Positions 20,151 through 33,299 of a DNA stretch of 64,000 bases are shown here, in pieces. Where the stretch lies: contig NW_020170515.1 of NCBI RefSeq assembly GCF_000524195.1, positions 3,355 to 67,354 on the forward strand. The letters run 5' to 3'. Below the pieces are notes generated by a model. It was not told the DNA's origin and did not search any database. It worked only from the letters and a program-made list of their open reading frames with translations. Positions within the stretch are counted from its first letter, which is position 1, and each line of letters starts with the position of its first letter. The position numbers and the translations under genes are program-made. This stretch comes from Echinococcus granulosus (lineage: Eukaryota > Platyhelminthes > Cestoda > Cyclophyllidea > Taeniidae).

Positions 20151-23100
20151 AGACATCTCTGGAGATTGTACAGTCTGCGTGTTCGGAGTAATGCATAGTT
20201 GGTTTAACCGTTTTTGTACATTTGTACCTTGAATACGGAATGCACATTTCTGATTCCAAATTTTGCAGTGTTGTGTATCGATCGAGAAGGGAAGGAGATC
20301 TCAAACGGTAACGCTGTCTGACCTTCTTAGCTACGGCGTTTAGGTTGCTCTATGATATCTTTACGAGGTACGTTAGACGCACAGAAGGGCTGAGATTAGT
20401 GCCAGGAGTAGATCAGGTTGGCGGCGAAAATGAAAGTATCTGTGGTTAACCATACAATTAAATCAAAGAGCTAGTAGCACCATGGCTTGTAATGAGCCTT
20501 GGAAGACATTTTAGAGCTGTTATGCGTAACTCTTGGTTAGTATCGGAGTGTCTGGAAGACGCGATAATTAGTAGGGGAAGATAGTAGAACACGTATTCGA
20601 AGCCGTGACCCTGCGGTGATTTCCCTCTGGTATTGGCCGCCGTCGTGTGTTTCGTTAATGCTCTTTGCTGGCAGGCTTTGGTGAAGAGGGAGTAGCCATT
20701 GTCTCCGACGATTCGCTTAGACATGAACCGGCTTTGAAGCAGTGGTGGGAGACGGCGCATTCTTTTCGGGGGGTGGTGGGTGCTGAGGGTGCAGGAGGGC
20801 TGGAGGCTAGTGACAGGTGGGCCCCATCGGCACCCGCGTAGATCTCAAAAGTTGGGAGTGGAGGACTCGTACTGCGTACCTTCAGGCCGGGTTGGTCAAA
20901 ATTCTGACACCATTACACTTCAAAGTAGGCGGGTTGTTTGTATAGCTAAAGGTGTGTAATGAAGCCACTATTATTGTCGGAACTCACCGCTGTGCCGACG
21001 TCTACCGTTACTGGCTTCGACTAGGACTCCATTAGTGACAGCCTCAACGTCAGTCTGTGTAGGAACAACCCGAATGCTTGGACGGTCATGTGAGCACCAG
21101 GTGAGTCATTTGGAGGCGCTAACCAATGTCCACAGCTCATAGCCATGTCTCCGATTCCCTTTTTTGTTGCACCAGGCTCTCACTAAGTGGCAAATTCCCA
21201 GCCTCTGTGCGAGAAAACAGAACCTTCATCCTCCGACACCAATAGCGTGAGTCTCCTTCCCTCCGTTAGCTCCACCCAACGGCAGTTACCTATCGTATAC
21301 ATCGGTTGCTCTAATGTGACCCGGACTCAAGTGACAGCGAAGCCTTTGTCCACGATTTCCTGTATTCCACCTTTTAGCAACTTATCTTGTGGCCACCATT
21401 GGTGGCGGTACTATTTAGACTATTCCCATTCAGCCGTCACATTGGTGGCGGCAGTATGCAACATTTCTGGTTTCGGTATCCGTATGCTAAGTCTAAAAGT
21501 AGGGAAAGAAAAGTGTCCTCTGTGGATGGTTGGATCGATGGAGACTCGCAGCAAGGGGCTTACTAAAGCCACACCCGCATAGTAATCCATGTGATATTCA
21601 TACGTCGACGCAAAAAGAAAAAAAACCTGCATTAGAAGAGAAGTTCACTAATTTGTCCAAAAGACTAGGCAAGGCACCAGAGTTGATTGGCCTTTTCGTC
21701 GCCCCAACCTGCGATCATTGCCACGGCGCTCAAACCTTCCCATGGGCAGCTGAGGCAGGGTCTGCACCTCATAGCGGTGGTGCCTTAACCCATGCGAATC
21801 TTCGTCGTCTCTTTGGCTACCTCTCATCACTCGTGCACCCGAGTTCCTTGTTTGTTAGCACCTAAGCTTCTTCAACTTGCCAATCTGATTTTTTCATCTA
21901 CCGACATTACTCTCTCTTTTCCTTTCGCTTGCGTGACTTGCACTAGCAGTTCTTTGAGCTGTAATTGTATCTCTGATAGAAACTGCGCCTCTTGGTACTA
22001 TCTTGGCATCGGCTTCGCTGCGCGATGAGATGATAGGGTTATAATTGGCCAATTCAAATTTATCCTCTATTAGGTCGCGCAGACTCGCGGTCGGCAGGTT
22101 TGCATTTGACTATCAATTATTTGAAAATAAAAAGGTCGATTTGCAGTTGCGACGATCCAGGCGATAAATGAGGTATTTTAGTGGAGCCTTAGCAGCTTTT
22201 TCGAGACACAATTGGCGGCTTATTAAATTAAGTCTTACTAGAAACAGTATTCCTGTCCGTGGTGCAGTGCACTTCTTCGCGCAGAATAACGCTTTTAATT
22301 CTAGGTCTTTAAAGATTAAAAGACTAACTTAAGTGTGGAATTTAACGCCAGGATATATTTAAAGAAGGGATAGATATCCCAATCCTATTTCACCAATTGG
22401 CACGTAAGATGCATTAGCGAGAAGATGTACGTCATTTATAGTGTAAAACGGTAGTTGTTTAAGCATCTGTCCTAGTCAAGAGCGACTTTTGACTTGGCCA
22501 TGTACGACACCAGATGGGCTAGCTTTTGAGCTGTGCTAGTAGACCTAGTACCTTTTGTATGACGAATATATATGTACATATTCTACCGTCTTCAGAAATG
22601 CCTCAGAGAGCTATAATAGAGGTGCGCGGGGCCGCCAGAGTGGCACGCCCTATTTACGTTTTTCTTATAAACTGATGCTTTCAAATTCCCCATTGATACT
22701 CAAAGCACTGTGATAACTGAGCACCTACTATATTCGTTACATATATTTTTAGTAGACGAAAACCAAAACTTGTGTTGCAGCTTTACAATGGAAGCCCACG
22801 ATAAAACCTTGGCGACGCCGGCAGGCAAGCAGAGCCAGTACTTGCCTTCAAATGAGGCACCACATTCGTTTCTATGTTCGACTTAACGGCTTTCCTTACC
22901 GCGTCAAATTGCACGTTGATAGTCACCAGCCATATACGTGACAAATTTAAATTAGCTCATAGTGCAGTCAAATAGTACAGAAGGCCAATTTGTCCGATAG
23001 GCTCCTTAAGCGTGAAATGTCCCAGTGAATCCTAACCGATATGAACCGAGTTGTCAAAAGATGCCTTGGGAGTAAAAAACCATGTACGTGCTTGCAAATG

Positions 23101-23824
23101 CATGTAAAAAAGGTATGTTTTGCAATTATTCCTATATTTTATAGGCCAAAATATTGAGATCAAATATCTGATTTTTCTCTACTATAGAGTGTAAGCTCAC
23201 TGCTTCGTTTTTTTATGGCATAATTAGCTTGACTTTTCTAAAGCAATAACAGTTTTTGCTTTTTAGTTTCAAAAACGACTCCATTATACCTTGTTCTGGA
23301 AATATTTGTTTTAGTTTGTATATCTGGCAGTCCTCACTTTGACCTGAGTTGATTGTCTTTGAAATGGGTGATATTCCAGTTGATGATAGAGAGTCACGTC
23401 TTCTATCTGAAATTGGAGGACATTTCGCACCCTTTGAAAATGCAAGTTGTCAGTTAGTGCACTGTTATCTTCGCTATCGTCCCCATGAATTACTTTGGTA
23501 CAACGTTTCTTGAGTCTTTTATTGTGGCAACACTAGTTTAAGATGGGAGTTGTACTGCCTTTCAAATTGCGCATAATATTCAAAGTCGTTTATTAAAGCA
23601 TTTTCTTGGCGAGTCAAGATTTTGGGAACGTCGTTTTTAATTTGGGCTTTCTACTAGAATACTTTCGAAACGCAGAGGCCTACTAATTTTTTGCGCATTC
23701 TTTGGGGGAAGTTTTCAATGTGCTTTTTGTACAGCAATCTCCTCCCGTTTGTCTTTTGATTTGCTAGTTTCCGTTTCAGGCTTGTTTTCATTTGCACTAA
23801 CGCATATCTTCTAAATGTACTTAG
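20151..23824. other. Gene-poor stretch upstream of beta-TrCP, including a possible LTR relic
   Basis: No exon could be supported. About 20330-20465 may hold a decayed reverse-oriented TRIM LTR: ACGCACAGAAGGGCTGAG nearly matches ACGCACAGAAGAGCTGAG at 63079 in copy 3. An upstream 5' exon of beta-TrCP could lie here, but I found no ATG exon with a phase-compatible donor. An ATG at 23364 was tested and rejected. Confidence 0.4.
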
Positions 23825-24589
23825 GCTCTTCCTAGTTTGCCTATCAGCATAAAACGCTCCTCAGGAGAGGGGATGGACATAGTTACAGTCCAGAAGAAGA
23901 CGCGAACTGAGGTAGTCACTGAGCAAAAGTGTTATGTTGAGGCGTTCAGTCAATGGAATGAGGACGACCAAGTTGATTTCCTTTGCCAACTGCTTTCCCG
24001 CATGTCACACGCACAACACTCTCAGATCAATAGACTCCTGGAGCCCCTGCTCCAATGTGACATCGTCACAGCCCTACCAACTCGCGGTGTGTCAAATATA
24101 TCAGCTGACATCCTTTCCTACCTCGATGCAACCTCCCTTCTAGCCGTCGAATTGGTATCCAAGGGCTGGCAGACTATTGTTGTCCGCTACCAACTTTGGC
24201 GCAAGCTGATCTCGCGACGCATTGAATCCGATCATATGTGGCGCGGGCTTGCCGAGCGTCGCGGTTGGCTCTCATTCATCAGTTTGCCTGACCCAACTAT
24301 TCTCTCATCACTCCTGGAACAGCGTCTGTCCTTGTTGAACTGCGGACAGGCACCGAAACGGGGACTAGAGTTCCCCCCAATCAAGTTCTCCACTCAGGCA
24401 CAGCAACCGACTCCGTTTGGCGACAACTGGAATTTGCTACCAGCTTCCCTCACCTCAACAGCAGTTGATGCGGTGGTGACTGCCGCTTCCCCTACGCCTA
24501 CCTATTCTCAGTCTTGTTCCCATGAGAAAATGATGCTTGCACATCGCTTCTATAAGCAACTTTATCCTCGTATTATTCGTGACATTCGT
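23825..24589 (+). CDS. BTRC: F-box exon of beta-TrCP
   Basis: A 765-nt exon (255 codons, phase 0 at both ends) between a ttctaaatgtacttag acceptor and a GTGAGT donor. An in-frame TAG lies within the acceptor, so the protein either starts inside this exon (ATG 23873) or receives an upstream exon. It carries the dimerisation segment, the F-box, the ERRGW motif, an insertion rich in Pro/Ala/Ser/Thr (about 24300-24540), and the [14 protein letters not shown] segment that leads into the propeller. Confidence 0.9.
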
Positions 24590-27500
24590 GTGAGTTTACT
24601 TAATTGGATTAAACTCATTTTTGACATGGTTTTATTGTAGTGCTAAAGAATGTATCCAATTGCCTCATTTATTGCGGGGTCAGGTGACTGGCCTATCTCA
24701 TGTAAATTCGCTTTTATGGTAATGTGAAGGCACTAGGATCGTTCGAAATCGTGGATTACTTTTTCCTTACTTTTGCGCACAACCTTTCTGCGGAGAGATT
24801 GTCGTACTTTTAGTGTCCTTAATAGGTAAGTATGGAAGTAATTTTTGCCCAACAGCTTTTAGCTGTCTCTTGTCAGCCGAATTACCGGCTTTCTTAAAAC
24901 TCTGTTCCATGTCTTTAAACCCAAATTCGTTTTGTGTTAACATACACTTTCACCGCTTCTTAATAACACCCTCGTATACCGCCCCACCAAGTGGTCGTAA
25001 ATCACCGGTTAACGGGGGATCTAGCTCCCACTCTGAGCCACTCCGTGTGGTCATGAGGAGTCTTGAGTTCTGGAAATTTTCACAGTGTGACTTCAATATT
25101 GGAGCGAATGTGAGAAATCAGGACTTTTGGAGTACCCTTTCGGAATTTAGTATGTTCACACACACAGTAAGAGTTCTCAAAGGCACCACGGGTATGCATA
25201 CTGGCTCTTCGTTATTTTTGCTCAGTTTCGCTCGCTCTCTTTAGTCTCTATTCCTTCAGTGATTAGTGGTTGTGCCGTTGACTAGCGTTTTCTCGACTGG
25301 GGTTCAGTAAAGTGGCTAAACCCAGTTCCAGCTACTCCGTACCAGCTTTATCCGCTTCGGACAGCGCTGATTCCCCATAACTGCAATCCCCATAGCTTGT
25401 TAATTACTTCCTGTTTTTCGTTAATAGACATTTGAAAATAGCTCTTTTACAATCGTGTCGGTTTGACATACTAGGGCATGAATGAAAGTAGCTGAACGCT
25501 TCAGTTGGCTTCTCTTTCCTTCTCATGAAACGAGCTCAACCATTAGAGTTCATCTTCCACCAATTAACCTCGATGTACTTTCAACTTTTACTTGCTGGTA
25601 TTTCTTTAGCCGCAGCCCTCACACTTACTGTTGGCTGCCTTTTTTAACCAGATTCTATTGCCTTTAAACCTCCTTTTGGATATGTGTTTCTTCTCATTCT
25701 CGATGTTCTGTAAGTGTGGTCCCAGTAAAGCATCCTGTGAGATCAAAGGTGGCCGTGTGCCATTTTTAGTCGCGTCCTCCAATTATCTACGTAATAGTCA
25801 CTGCCTAGCGTGCATTCGTGGGCGAATTCCGTGTACTTTTTCGCCTCTGAACTTTTTACTGACGCGTACACTCAGGTGACCACTCAGGTCAGAGCTGCCG
25901 ACCGCATTACGCATATCTCCTTCTCCGCGTTTACTTCCTACTTGTCATACCTTAACACTACGTGTGACTCGCTGCGTGGGCTGACAGTGGTTGATGTATG
26001 TGCCAGGACAACTCTTGTCTCACAAGACTTCAAATTTAAAAACTGTTTTAGCGCATCAATGACAACTGGAATCACGGTCGTTTCCGGCTTACCCGTATCC
26101 GATGTCACAGTGACACCTCCAAGGGTGTCTACTGCCTGCAATACGACTCGGAGAAGATTGTCTCAGGCCTGCGTGATGATACCATCAAGGTGTGGCGCCG
26201 TGTGGGCACCTCGTCAACCAACCCAACCTTCACCACCTTCGCTGCGGGTGATGTTCCCGCTGCCACAACGTCGGCAGAGTCAATAACTACGGCGGAGGGA
26301 CGCGCCGAGAGAGCGGAGGGCGGCGCTACGGCAGCGACCGAAAACGAAACCTCTCAGTCTGAATCCGACGGTTACCAATGTACACAGGTTGGATTCGTTT
26401 TTTCGCAGAATAGAAGGAGAGTGAATAGAGGAGGGTAACAATATCACTTACTCCTTCTAGGTGCTGCGAGGTCACACCGGGTCTGTGCTCTGTCTGCAGT
26501 ACGAGGGCAACCTGTTAATTAGCGGTTCCAGTGACTCTAAAGTGCGCATCTGGGATCTCTCCACAGGCGAATGTCTTCACATCCTTGACAAACACTACGA
26601 GGCTGTGTTACATCTACGCTTTCGAAATAATGTTCTTGTCACGTGTTCAAAGGTGAGCTTGCTTTACCTCATTTTCACTCGCCTCTGACTTGTCTAAACT
26701 GTCCTAAGTATCTTAGCGTCAGTTGATCCCCTTTAGGCTTGCTTTTACACATTTTCCATTGATTCAGTATAGGAGATAATTGCCTTGTTCTTTCAGTTCG
26801 CTTGTGTGTATCTTCCGGTGTCAGCTCGTTTCTGTTTTACCCACTCCTTGTTTGATTCGTTCAGAGGTGTGGTCTGATTACGCCGCTTTCGGCACATTTT
26901 GACCGCGGTGCTGTGTCGCCGCCACCTCGTGCGCTTCATTTTCACATAAATCTTAATTACCTCGGTCTAGGCGAGAGGCGGTAAACGGCAAGTGGTTTTT
27001 GGGTAAACATTAATTATGTTAAATTTAATTTAGCCTTAATATGACTGAACCCGTATTGTGCCGTGGGAGGCACTGTTCACACGCCATGTGTCCTCATTTT
27101 ACAACTTCTCCCCCACCTTGCCATTTCTCCCATGCTCCCTCTCCTCCATTCCCATGTTTGTTGATGGATGAACTTCTTCGGCGCCATTAGGTACTTTGAG
27201 ACCAAGCTTAACTGTTTTAACGTCTGTTATGTGTGACGCCCCTATTTTATTACCTGTACTCCCAGTTTGAGTTGACCTTTTGCATGCAATCGTGTTGGAA
27301 GTAGATCGATTGACTTTAAAACAATAAAATAGGTGCAAGGTGATCCTGATCTGTGAGGATAATTGCACTTTTTGCCTTTCGGCTCGCAGTAAAATCGGTC
27401 AAAAGAAGTCATGGTCACGCTTTCAAGCAGTGCAAAATGAACTTGACCGTAGTGATTCACTTTCATCTTGTGATTGTTAACAGTGTGTGCGTATACCTCT

Positions 27501-30500
27501 ATGCTTGTGTAGGATCGTAATATCGCCGTTTGGGACATGGACGCGCTTCCGAAGGAGATTCACCTCCGTGTCATCCTCTCCGGTCATCGCGCAGCTGTCA
27601 ACGTGGTGGATTTTGACGAGCGCTACATTGTCTCAGCTAGTGGCGACCGCACCATCAAGGTAGGTAAAAATTCTTGAGAAAGACTTTTGTCCGAAATTGC
27701 GGCTCCTTAGAGCGTGTTGTAGGACCTTCTAGTCTGGAAGTAGCCTCATGGACACTATTACCATAGGTTAAACAGATGGGTTCGTTTTCTGTGCACTTCC
27801 ACGATAGCTACACATCGATCGGGCCTTCCAAGCGGTTAGTAAATGTTTATATCAATGAGCGCAAAGGCTGTGACCTGGCAACCGCCACGGTTGAGGTCAT
27901 CATTCCCGCTTTAGCCTGAACATCCTACCATCGCACTGTGGATAAGGTTAGATATGCGGGAATTGGGATTTGACGCTTTAGTTTTCACTGGCAATCAACT
28001 TCTCTCACTACCATGGTTGCTTATCAGTGCCTTAATGATTGGTGTCTGGGATGGACTGGTCCAGACGTAAGACAAGTGCGTAATGGCACTCGTAATGGGA
28101 CATACTTGTCACCTACAACCTTTCTTTCACCTATCCGATTTCATTTGAACATGCCTGGTATGCGCCTCCACAGAAATTTGAAGGTTTCCGTCAGGCGTAG
28201 TTCTAGAAAGGCCTGAATTTTTGTCCACTTTGGATGTTACTCCCTCGCAACGGAAATGAAAAGTGGGTGAAAAATTATGAAAGGCTGTTTTACTACCCGA
28301 ATCTTTAGGTGTGGCAAACGGACACATCCACGACGAGTCCTGTGCGCACGCTCTCCGGTCACCGAAGGGGCATCGCATGTCTGCAATACCGCGCGCCTTA
28401 CGTCGTCTCGGGCTCCTCCGACTTCACCATCCGCATTTGGGCCATCGAGACGGGTGTCTGTTTCCGCGTCCTCGAGGGCCACGACGAACTCGTGCGCTGC
28501 ATCCGCTTCGACTCTAAACGCATTGTCTCCGGAGCCTATGATGGGTGAGCTCTTGTATTCCTCCTTTCCATCTTTTAGGTGCTTATTGGTGGAGCGAAAG
28601 AACTTTATCACCCGACAGCGTACAACTAAACTTGTTTATCACACAGTGCTTTGAAAGGGCGGTAAATCTAGAGGCATCGGGCATCTTATATCAACTGACA
28701 CAAGACCCCACTGTGGCCTATTCGTTCAGAGTTCAGAATACGTGTTTGATCCTCTACTTATTATTAGCATCGTCACTTGTTGTTGAGGCAAACGTAGTCT
28801 GTCTGCCCGGTTGAAGATAGCGTTTGCTGATGTCTCGAACTGTTTAAGTTGCTGTACGGCTTGACGGTTTGGAAGCTATCCACCAATCATAACTAAGATG
28901 GCGTGCTTATTGGCATGATAGATCTTACCAACACTTCGTGCATACCTTGAGATGAATGAATTCGTTTTTTTTTCACGCCCCATCGTCAGCTCAAGTCCTC
29001 CACTTGAGAGATTAGGATTGTCTGTTAGAGTGAGATTGGTAAGGTTGCGGAAAGGCTTTACGACCCTTCCCGTTTGAAAAAATTCCCAACTGTCTTTAGT
29101 CTTCTGCCGCTCTCTTTTCCATTTTTACGACGCTGTTATAAATCAGTTGGTAGTTTTCGCATCAACACATCTACACCATCGGTTTCGGGGAAAAACTGGA
29201 ACTGGGGTGGGAAGGCACTGCCGCAGTTGTTCCTCCACACATTCTTTCCTGTGTCGTTGTCACTGGGGAATGCGATTTGATGCAGTAGTTTAGGCAGATC
29301 GCCTGGAAAGACTTCTTTGAATCCGGAAATCCACCGGTTCAGTGGTGATTCGAGTCATTAAATAATCGAAGTGACTGCTGCTTCATAGACGAAGTTTGGT
29401 AGGTTGTTTTAACGCGTCAATTTGAAGGCCCGCAGAGGGAAATCGACCCCACCACCATCTTGATTGAACTAAAAGATCCTAAATCTGCTTTATTGCTCTT
29501 CTAAATTCAACTACCCTGTTCACATCCCGATTCCGCGCAATCGGTCATCGTAAACTGACCATGACCTCGGGTAGACGAATCTGGTTGTCACATAAACATG
29601 GGGCTGGTGGTGAACTTGTTAGTCGGCATTCACTTTCTCCCACAGTCACTAACGCAACCCTACTCTGGGAACATTTCGTGAGAAGAAGATTGCGGAATAC
29701 TTTTGTGAGATATGACCGGGTTTTTCCCCGCCCTCACTGTTTCTGGCTTGAAAGGCGTCGCTGAGACCTCTGTTAACACGCGCGCACACACATTAAATGC
29801 ATGCGTTTCTTCGCGTGCTCCCGCCTACAGGTCATTCTCCTTTAGGTGTAGTAATTAGTCCCTTTCCCCCCCCCCCCCCCCCCTCCTCCANNNNNNNNNN
29901 NNNNNNNNNNNNNNNNNNNNNNNNNNNNNNNNNNNNNNNNNNNNNNNNNNNNNNNNNNNNNNNNNNNNNNNNNNNNNNNNNNNNNNNNNNCCCCCCCCAC
30001 CCTCTCCAACGATATTGTGATTTAGAGCGTTTAACAGTTCCTACACTTCGTGTCTTGCGTTAAGTCTGAGCGCTTCAGGGTGAGATTACCATTACCGCCA
30101 CCACATTTGCATGGTACTCCCTTTCTCATATTCCCCCCCTTGCAAATCACACTTATGCAACACATGGACCGTCTATGAGGGGATTAATGTCGTGTCCTGC
30201 CGACATTGCCTCTCTGAGGTACAACTATGGTGTTGCGAAGCCTAAGTGGTGTGCGAGGAGATGGTAGCCTGCTTATCGAACCCTTGGACCCGATAAACCA
30301 CCGACATGAACTATAGACGGCCAGTCGTCGCTCAGGTACCGATCAGATCCTCCTTGCTCCTGCTGGTGGGTGTTCTTGCTTGTTCAGTCGTACAAGGACA
30401 GTCGCTAGTCTTAGGCACCTCTACTGACTGTTTTTGACCCTCAATCAGCGCATGTGCGTTCGGATTGATGTTGATGAGGCCTTACAGGACTTTATTTCCG

Positions 30501-31856
30501 TCTCCCCTTCAAACAGCCGGTATCGATGATGTAGGGCGCTCTTATGGTAGTAGGATAGATCCAAAAATTTCAAGCACCACCACTTGGCTCCAGTCGTTCC
30601 CGGATCGGTTGCTCTATCGTGCTTGGTTGGCGTGTCATATTTGGATAATTTCATCCACACCGACAGTGACACCTCGTCTACAACATTCTGCTAGGATGCT
30701 TATGATCAGTGTTCCCTCCCCAGGCCTACAGGTCCGCATCCGACCACCTATTTCACGTGTCTACTGCATGCTGCTGCCTTGTTGCGATACTCCTCACCCG
30801 TCCTGTGGAGTAGGAGTGCGTTGATTATTGCCTTAGCTTTTCGACTAAACATTGCTTCATCAGGTGGTTCACCTTCTGAGGCTCTCGGAGTCCCTGCCAA
30901 TGATCCCTTGGGTCTGCCTTCCCACTAAGCCTCCCTTGAAGGTGTTAACCAATGTTTCAGCTTGGTCACTTGGGCCATTTCCAGCTTCACTGTATCCTAT
31001 CATCCGAGTTGGCGGAGCTTTTGGCGAGCTTCATCTGAGTCAGCTTAAATTATTCCTGTATTGTTTACGCTTGCCCCATGGAAAGCAAACGAGCACTTTA
31101 AGACATCAGATCGCATCCCCTCCTCTGTGATGTCATTCCTACCTATTTGCCCAAAAAAATGCTTTTGCAAATCCGTCCTACGGCTACATGGCCGTTTTGC
31201 GTGGTCGTAACTGTATTTGGACGTCCAGAGCGGACTGGATACTTTACAGTTACGCATCCGCCCCTAAACTCGTGCGAGGTGCTGATTTGGGCTCACTTTG
31301 GTTGTCATTTTTTTCCAGCAAAATAAAGATTTGGGACTTCAAGGCGGCGCTGAATCCGCGATCTCGCACGAACCAACTGTGCATCAAGACCCTTCACGAG
31401 CACACGGGTCGTGTGTTTCGTCTGCAGTTCGACGACTTCCAGATTGTCTCCTCGTCTCACGACGACTCCATCCTCATTTGGGACTTCACTCATACGGATA
31501 CCGGCTCAGCGAACAATCAAGACGACGAAACGGGAATGGGAGAGAATGATGATGGCTTTTTTAACGAGGAGGCGGCTGCTGCAGCTGCCGGGGCGATTCC
31601 AAACCTGTCTAATCTGCGTCAGATCCGAATCATCCACCCTCGCTCACCGCAGATAGCTAACAGGTCTGCAGCTGTCACCAATCTCGCTTCCGTTGCTTCT
31701 GCAACCACCGCTGCCGGTGACGCTGCTGGTTCTTCACAGACTGTTGGCCACGAAGCACACGCACCCTCCTCTTCCTCCGCCTCCTCCACCATCACCGCCA
31801 CGAATCCTCCTCCACCACCCCACCCCTACTCCCCCGGTCCACATCGTCACACTTGA
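23873..31856 (+). CDS. BTRC: Beta-TrCP / Slimb, F-box and WD40 substrate receptor of the SCF ubiquitin ligase
   Basis: Exons: 23825-24589 (first ATG 23873), 26052-26387, 26461-26652, 27513-27659, 28309-28544 and 31319-31856. All junction phases agree, giving 721 residues from the ATG (human 540-605). Order: dimerisation segment ([19 protein letters not shown]), F-box ([20 protein letters not shown], then LWRKLI), then seven WD40 blades such as [40 protein letters not shown] and [11 protein letters not shown]. Residues that bind the doubly phosphorylated DSG degron are kept ([37 protein letters not shown]). The family recruits beta-catenin, IkB, Cubitus interruptus and similar clients to SKP1-CUL1. 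Oddities: about 75 extra residues between F-box and propeller, about 55 extra Ala/Thr/Glu-rich residues between blades 1 and 2, and a tail of about 120 Ala/Ser/Pro-rich residues. An upstream non-ATG exon may exist because the 23825 acceptor is clear. It could equally be called FBXW11/Slimb; the paralogue distinction is vertebrate-specific. Confidence 0.93.
24590..26051 (+). other. Beta-TrCP intron
   Basis: A 1.46-kb intron ending in aactgttttag. It has open frames of up to 143 codons (24813-25244) without domain signal or splice-compatible phase. I see no embedded gene. Confidence 0.6.
26653..28308 (+). other. Two beta-TrCP introns around the 27513-27659 exon
   Basis: Introns 26653-27512 and 27660-28308 hold no additional exon that I can support. 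Both have standard GT/AG ends (GTGAGC...gtgtag and GTAGGT...tttag). Confidence 0.65.
28545..31318 (+). other. Last beta-TrCP intron, containing the assembly gap
   Basis: A 2.77-kb intron with a poly-C run at 29866-29883 directly before 100 Ns (29891-29990), with C-rich sequence after it. No gene is recognised on either side of the gap. The downstream exon starts after tttttttccag and completes a Gly codon begun at 28543-28544. Confidence 0.6.
29891..29990. other. Assembly gap of exactly 100 N
   Basis: One hundred consecutive Ns flanked by homopolymer C on both sides. A round 100 usually marks a gap of unknown length. It lies inside the last beta-TrCP intron and breaks no exon. Confidence 0.95.
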
Positions 31857-33299
31857 GATGTGGACCCGTGGACGCAAAATCTCATCGAATCACCCCGTCT
31901 CCTCTTATCCTCCGCCTTTTTTATGCATTTTGACTGGCCGCGTTTCTTCGGCCACCCATTTATCCTCTTCACTATTTCTCCTAAGGCGGCATCTGTATCT
32001 TGCGGCAGATGTGCAATGTTAATGTTCCGTCCCTTGTGTCATCTTTTCATACCCTTCCTCCCCCCCACCCACTCGATAGTAGTTGGGAGGAGAGCAAGGT
32101 GGAGGGGGTGGGGAGAGCTTGGTTTTCTCGTTTCTTTTCCCTTGCCCTCTCTATCTCTCCTTTCTTGTCGTGTTAGATTTTAAGTACCCGCATATGTAAT
32201 GCAGTCGTGAACTCTCATTTAAATGCCTTAATTTGTGTGTCAGATTCTCTTTTACCTTGCACTGGTAGTCTGTTTCGGTGGGGCTGGTTGTGCTTCTTTG
32301 AAGAGCTGTTGGAAGCATGTTTGTGTGGTTGTTTTTTAGTTTTTTTGTCCCTCATTTGGCAATTTTCCAGTTTGTTCTCCCTGAAGGTTGGCTGACTCAC
32401 TGACTCTAAGGCGGGAGTGAGTTTCACAAGGGGATTCGGGTGAAACCAGTGCTAGCCCCCCTCACGGTCTACGGGTGTCGGAAGCTTTAAAGCTGCAATC
32501 CTGAGGTGCCTAAAAAAGCTAATAGGGGATTTTCACCCTCTAAGCCACCTTCGGACGGGTTACACGTCTGGGAGTGGTTTAGAATGTGTTATTAGAGCTC
32601 ATCACTGATCTAGGGGCTGCTTTTCCTTGGTCATCATGGGTCCTCCTCTGAAATGCTGTGAACTGCGAGACAGAATTCAAGATGGCATGTTGAGCTACTT
32701 ACTAGTGGTAGTGTCTCAAGCTGTCGCACCTTCTGCATGACAAACTGTGCCTGGAGAGGATTCGTAAGCTAGGCTGCACTTTGCAGCATCCGGATTTCAT
32801 AGGCCACTCGCTTTTTTCAGTGGAACCGGCTCAAAAGCAACATTGGGAGGGCTGAGATAGTTTTTCCCCCTCAGTGCGGTGGAGGAGGCACCTACTTGGG
32901 ATCGGTTGGGACTACCTGGAACTTGATCTCGCTCAATTAGCAGTCTAGCGTGATTGGGGATGCCTTTTTCTCCTAGACCAGGTGCGCCTACTGCACACAT
33001 CAAGCGAGGTCTCTCTCATTCCACCTAGACCTACCCTAAAGTAGCTATAACCCAAGCTAATACGCAAGAAAACTACGTATTGATGTAGAGAAGAGGAGAA
33101 GGACAAGGCATCACCAGCGACAGACCCGACGCCTCATGTCATTAGCAGCCATCTGAAGGCTGATGGGTGGGAAGTGAAGGGATCATCGAGGAAGTAATTT
33201 GTTGTCTAGACGCCCCCTCACGACTCCATCATCGGACATTAGACAAAATTTATGTTACTCCAGGTCCCTCCATGCGGGCGACTACCATGTGGTATGTAA
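31857..33299. other. Intergenic sequence after beta-TrCP
   Basis: This is the 3'-flank of beta-TrCP, C/T-rich at first (31890-32170). No gene or clear polyadenylation motif close to the stop is seen. Several short ORFs lack support. Confidence 0.4.

Noticed and set aside
23364..23455. ATG-initiated frame (MGDIPVDDRESRLL...) as first exon of beta-TrCP
   Set aside because: No donor in this stretch leaves phase 0, which the 23825 exon requires, and there is no similarity to known N-termini.
24813..25244. 143-codon plus-strand frame
   Set aside because: Lies in a beta-TrCP intron, has no domain signal and is phase-incompatible with flanking exons.
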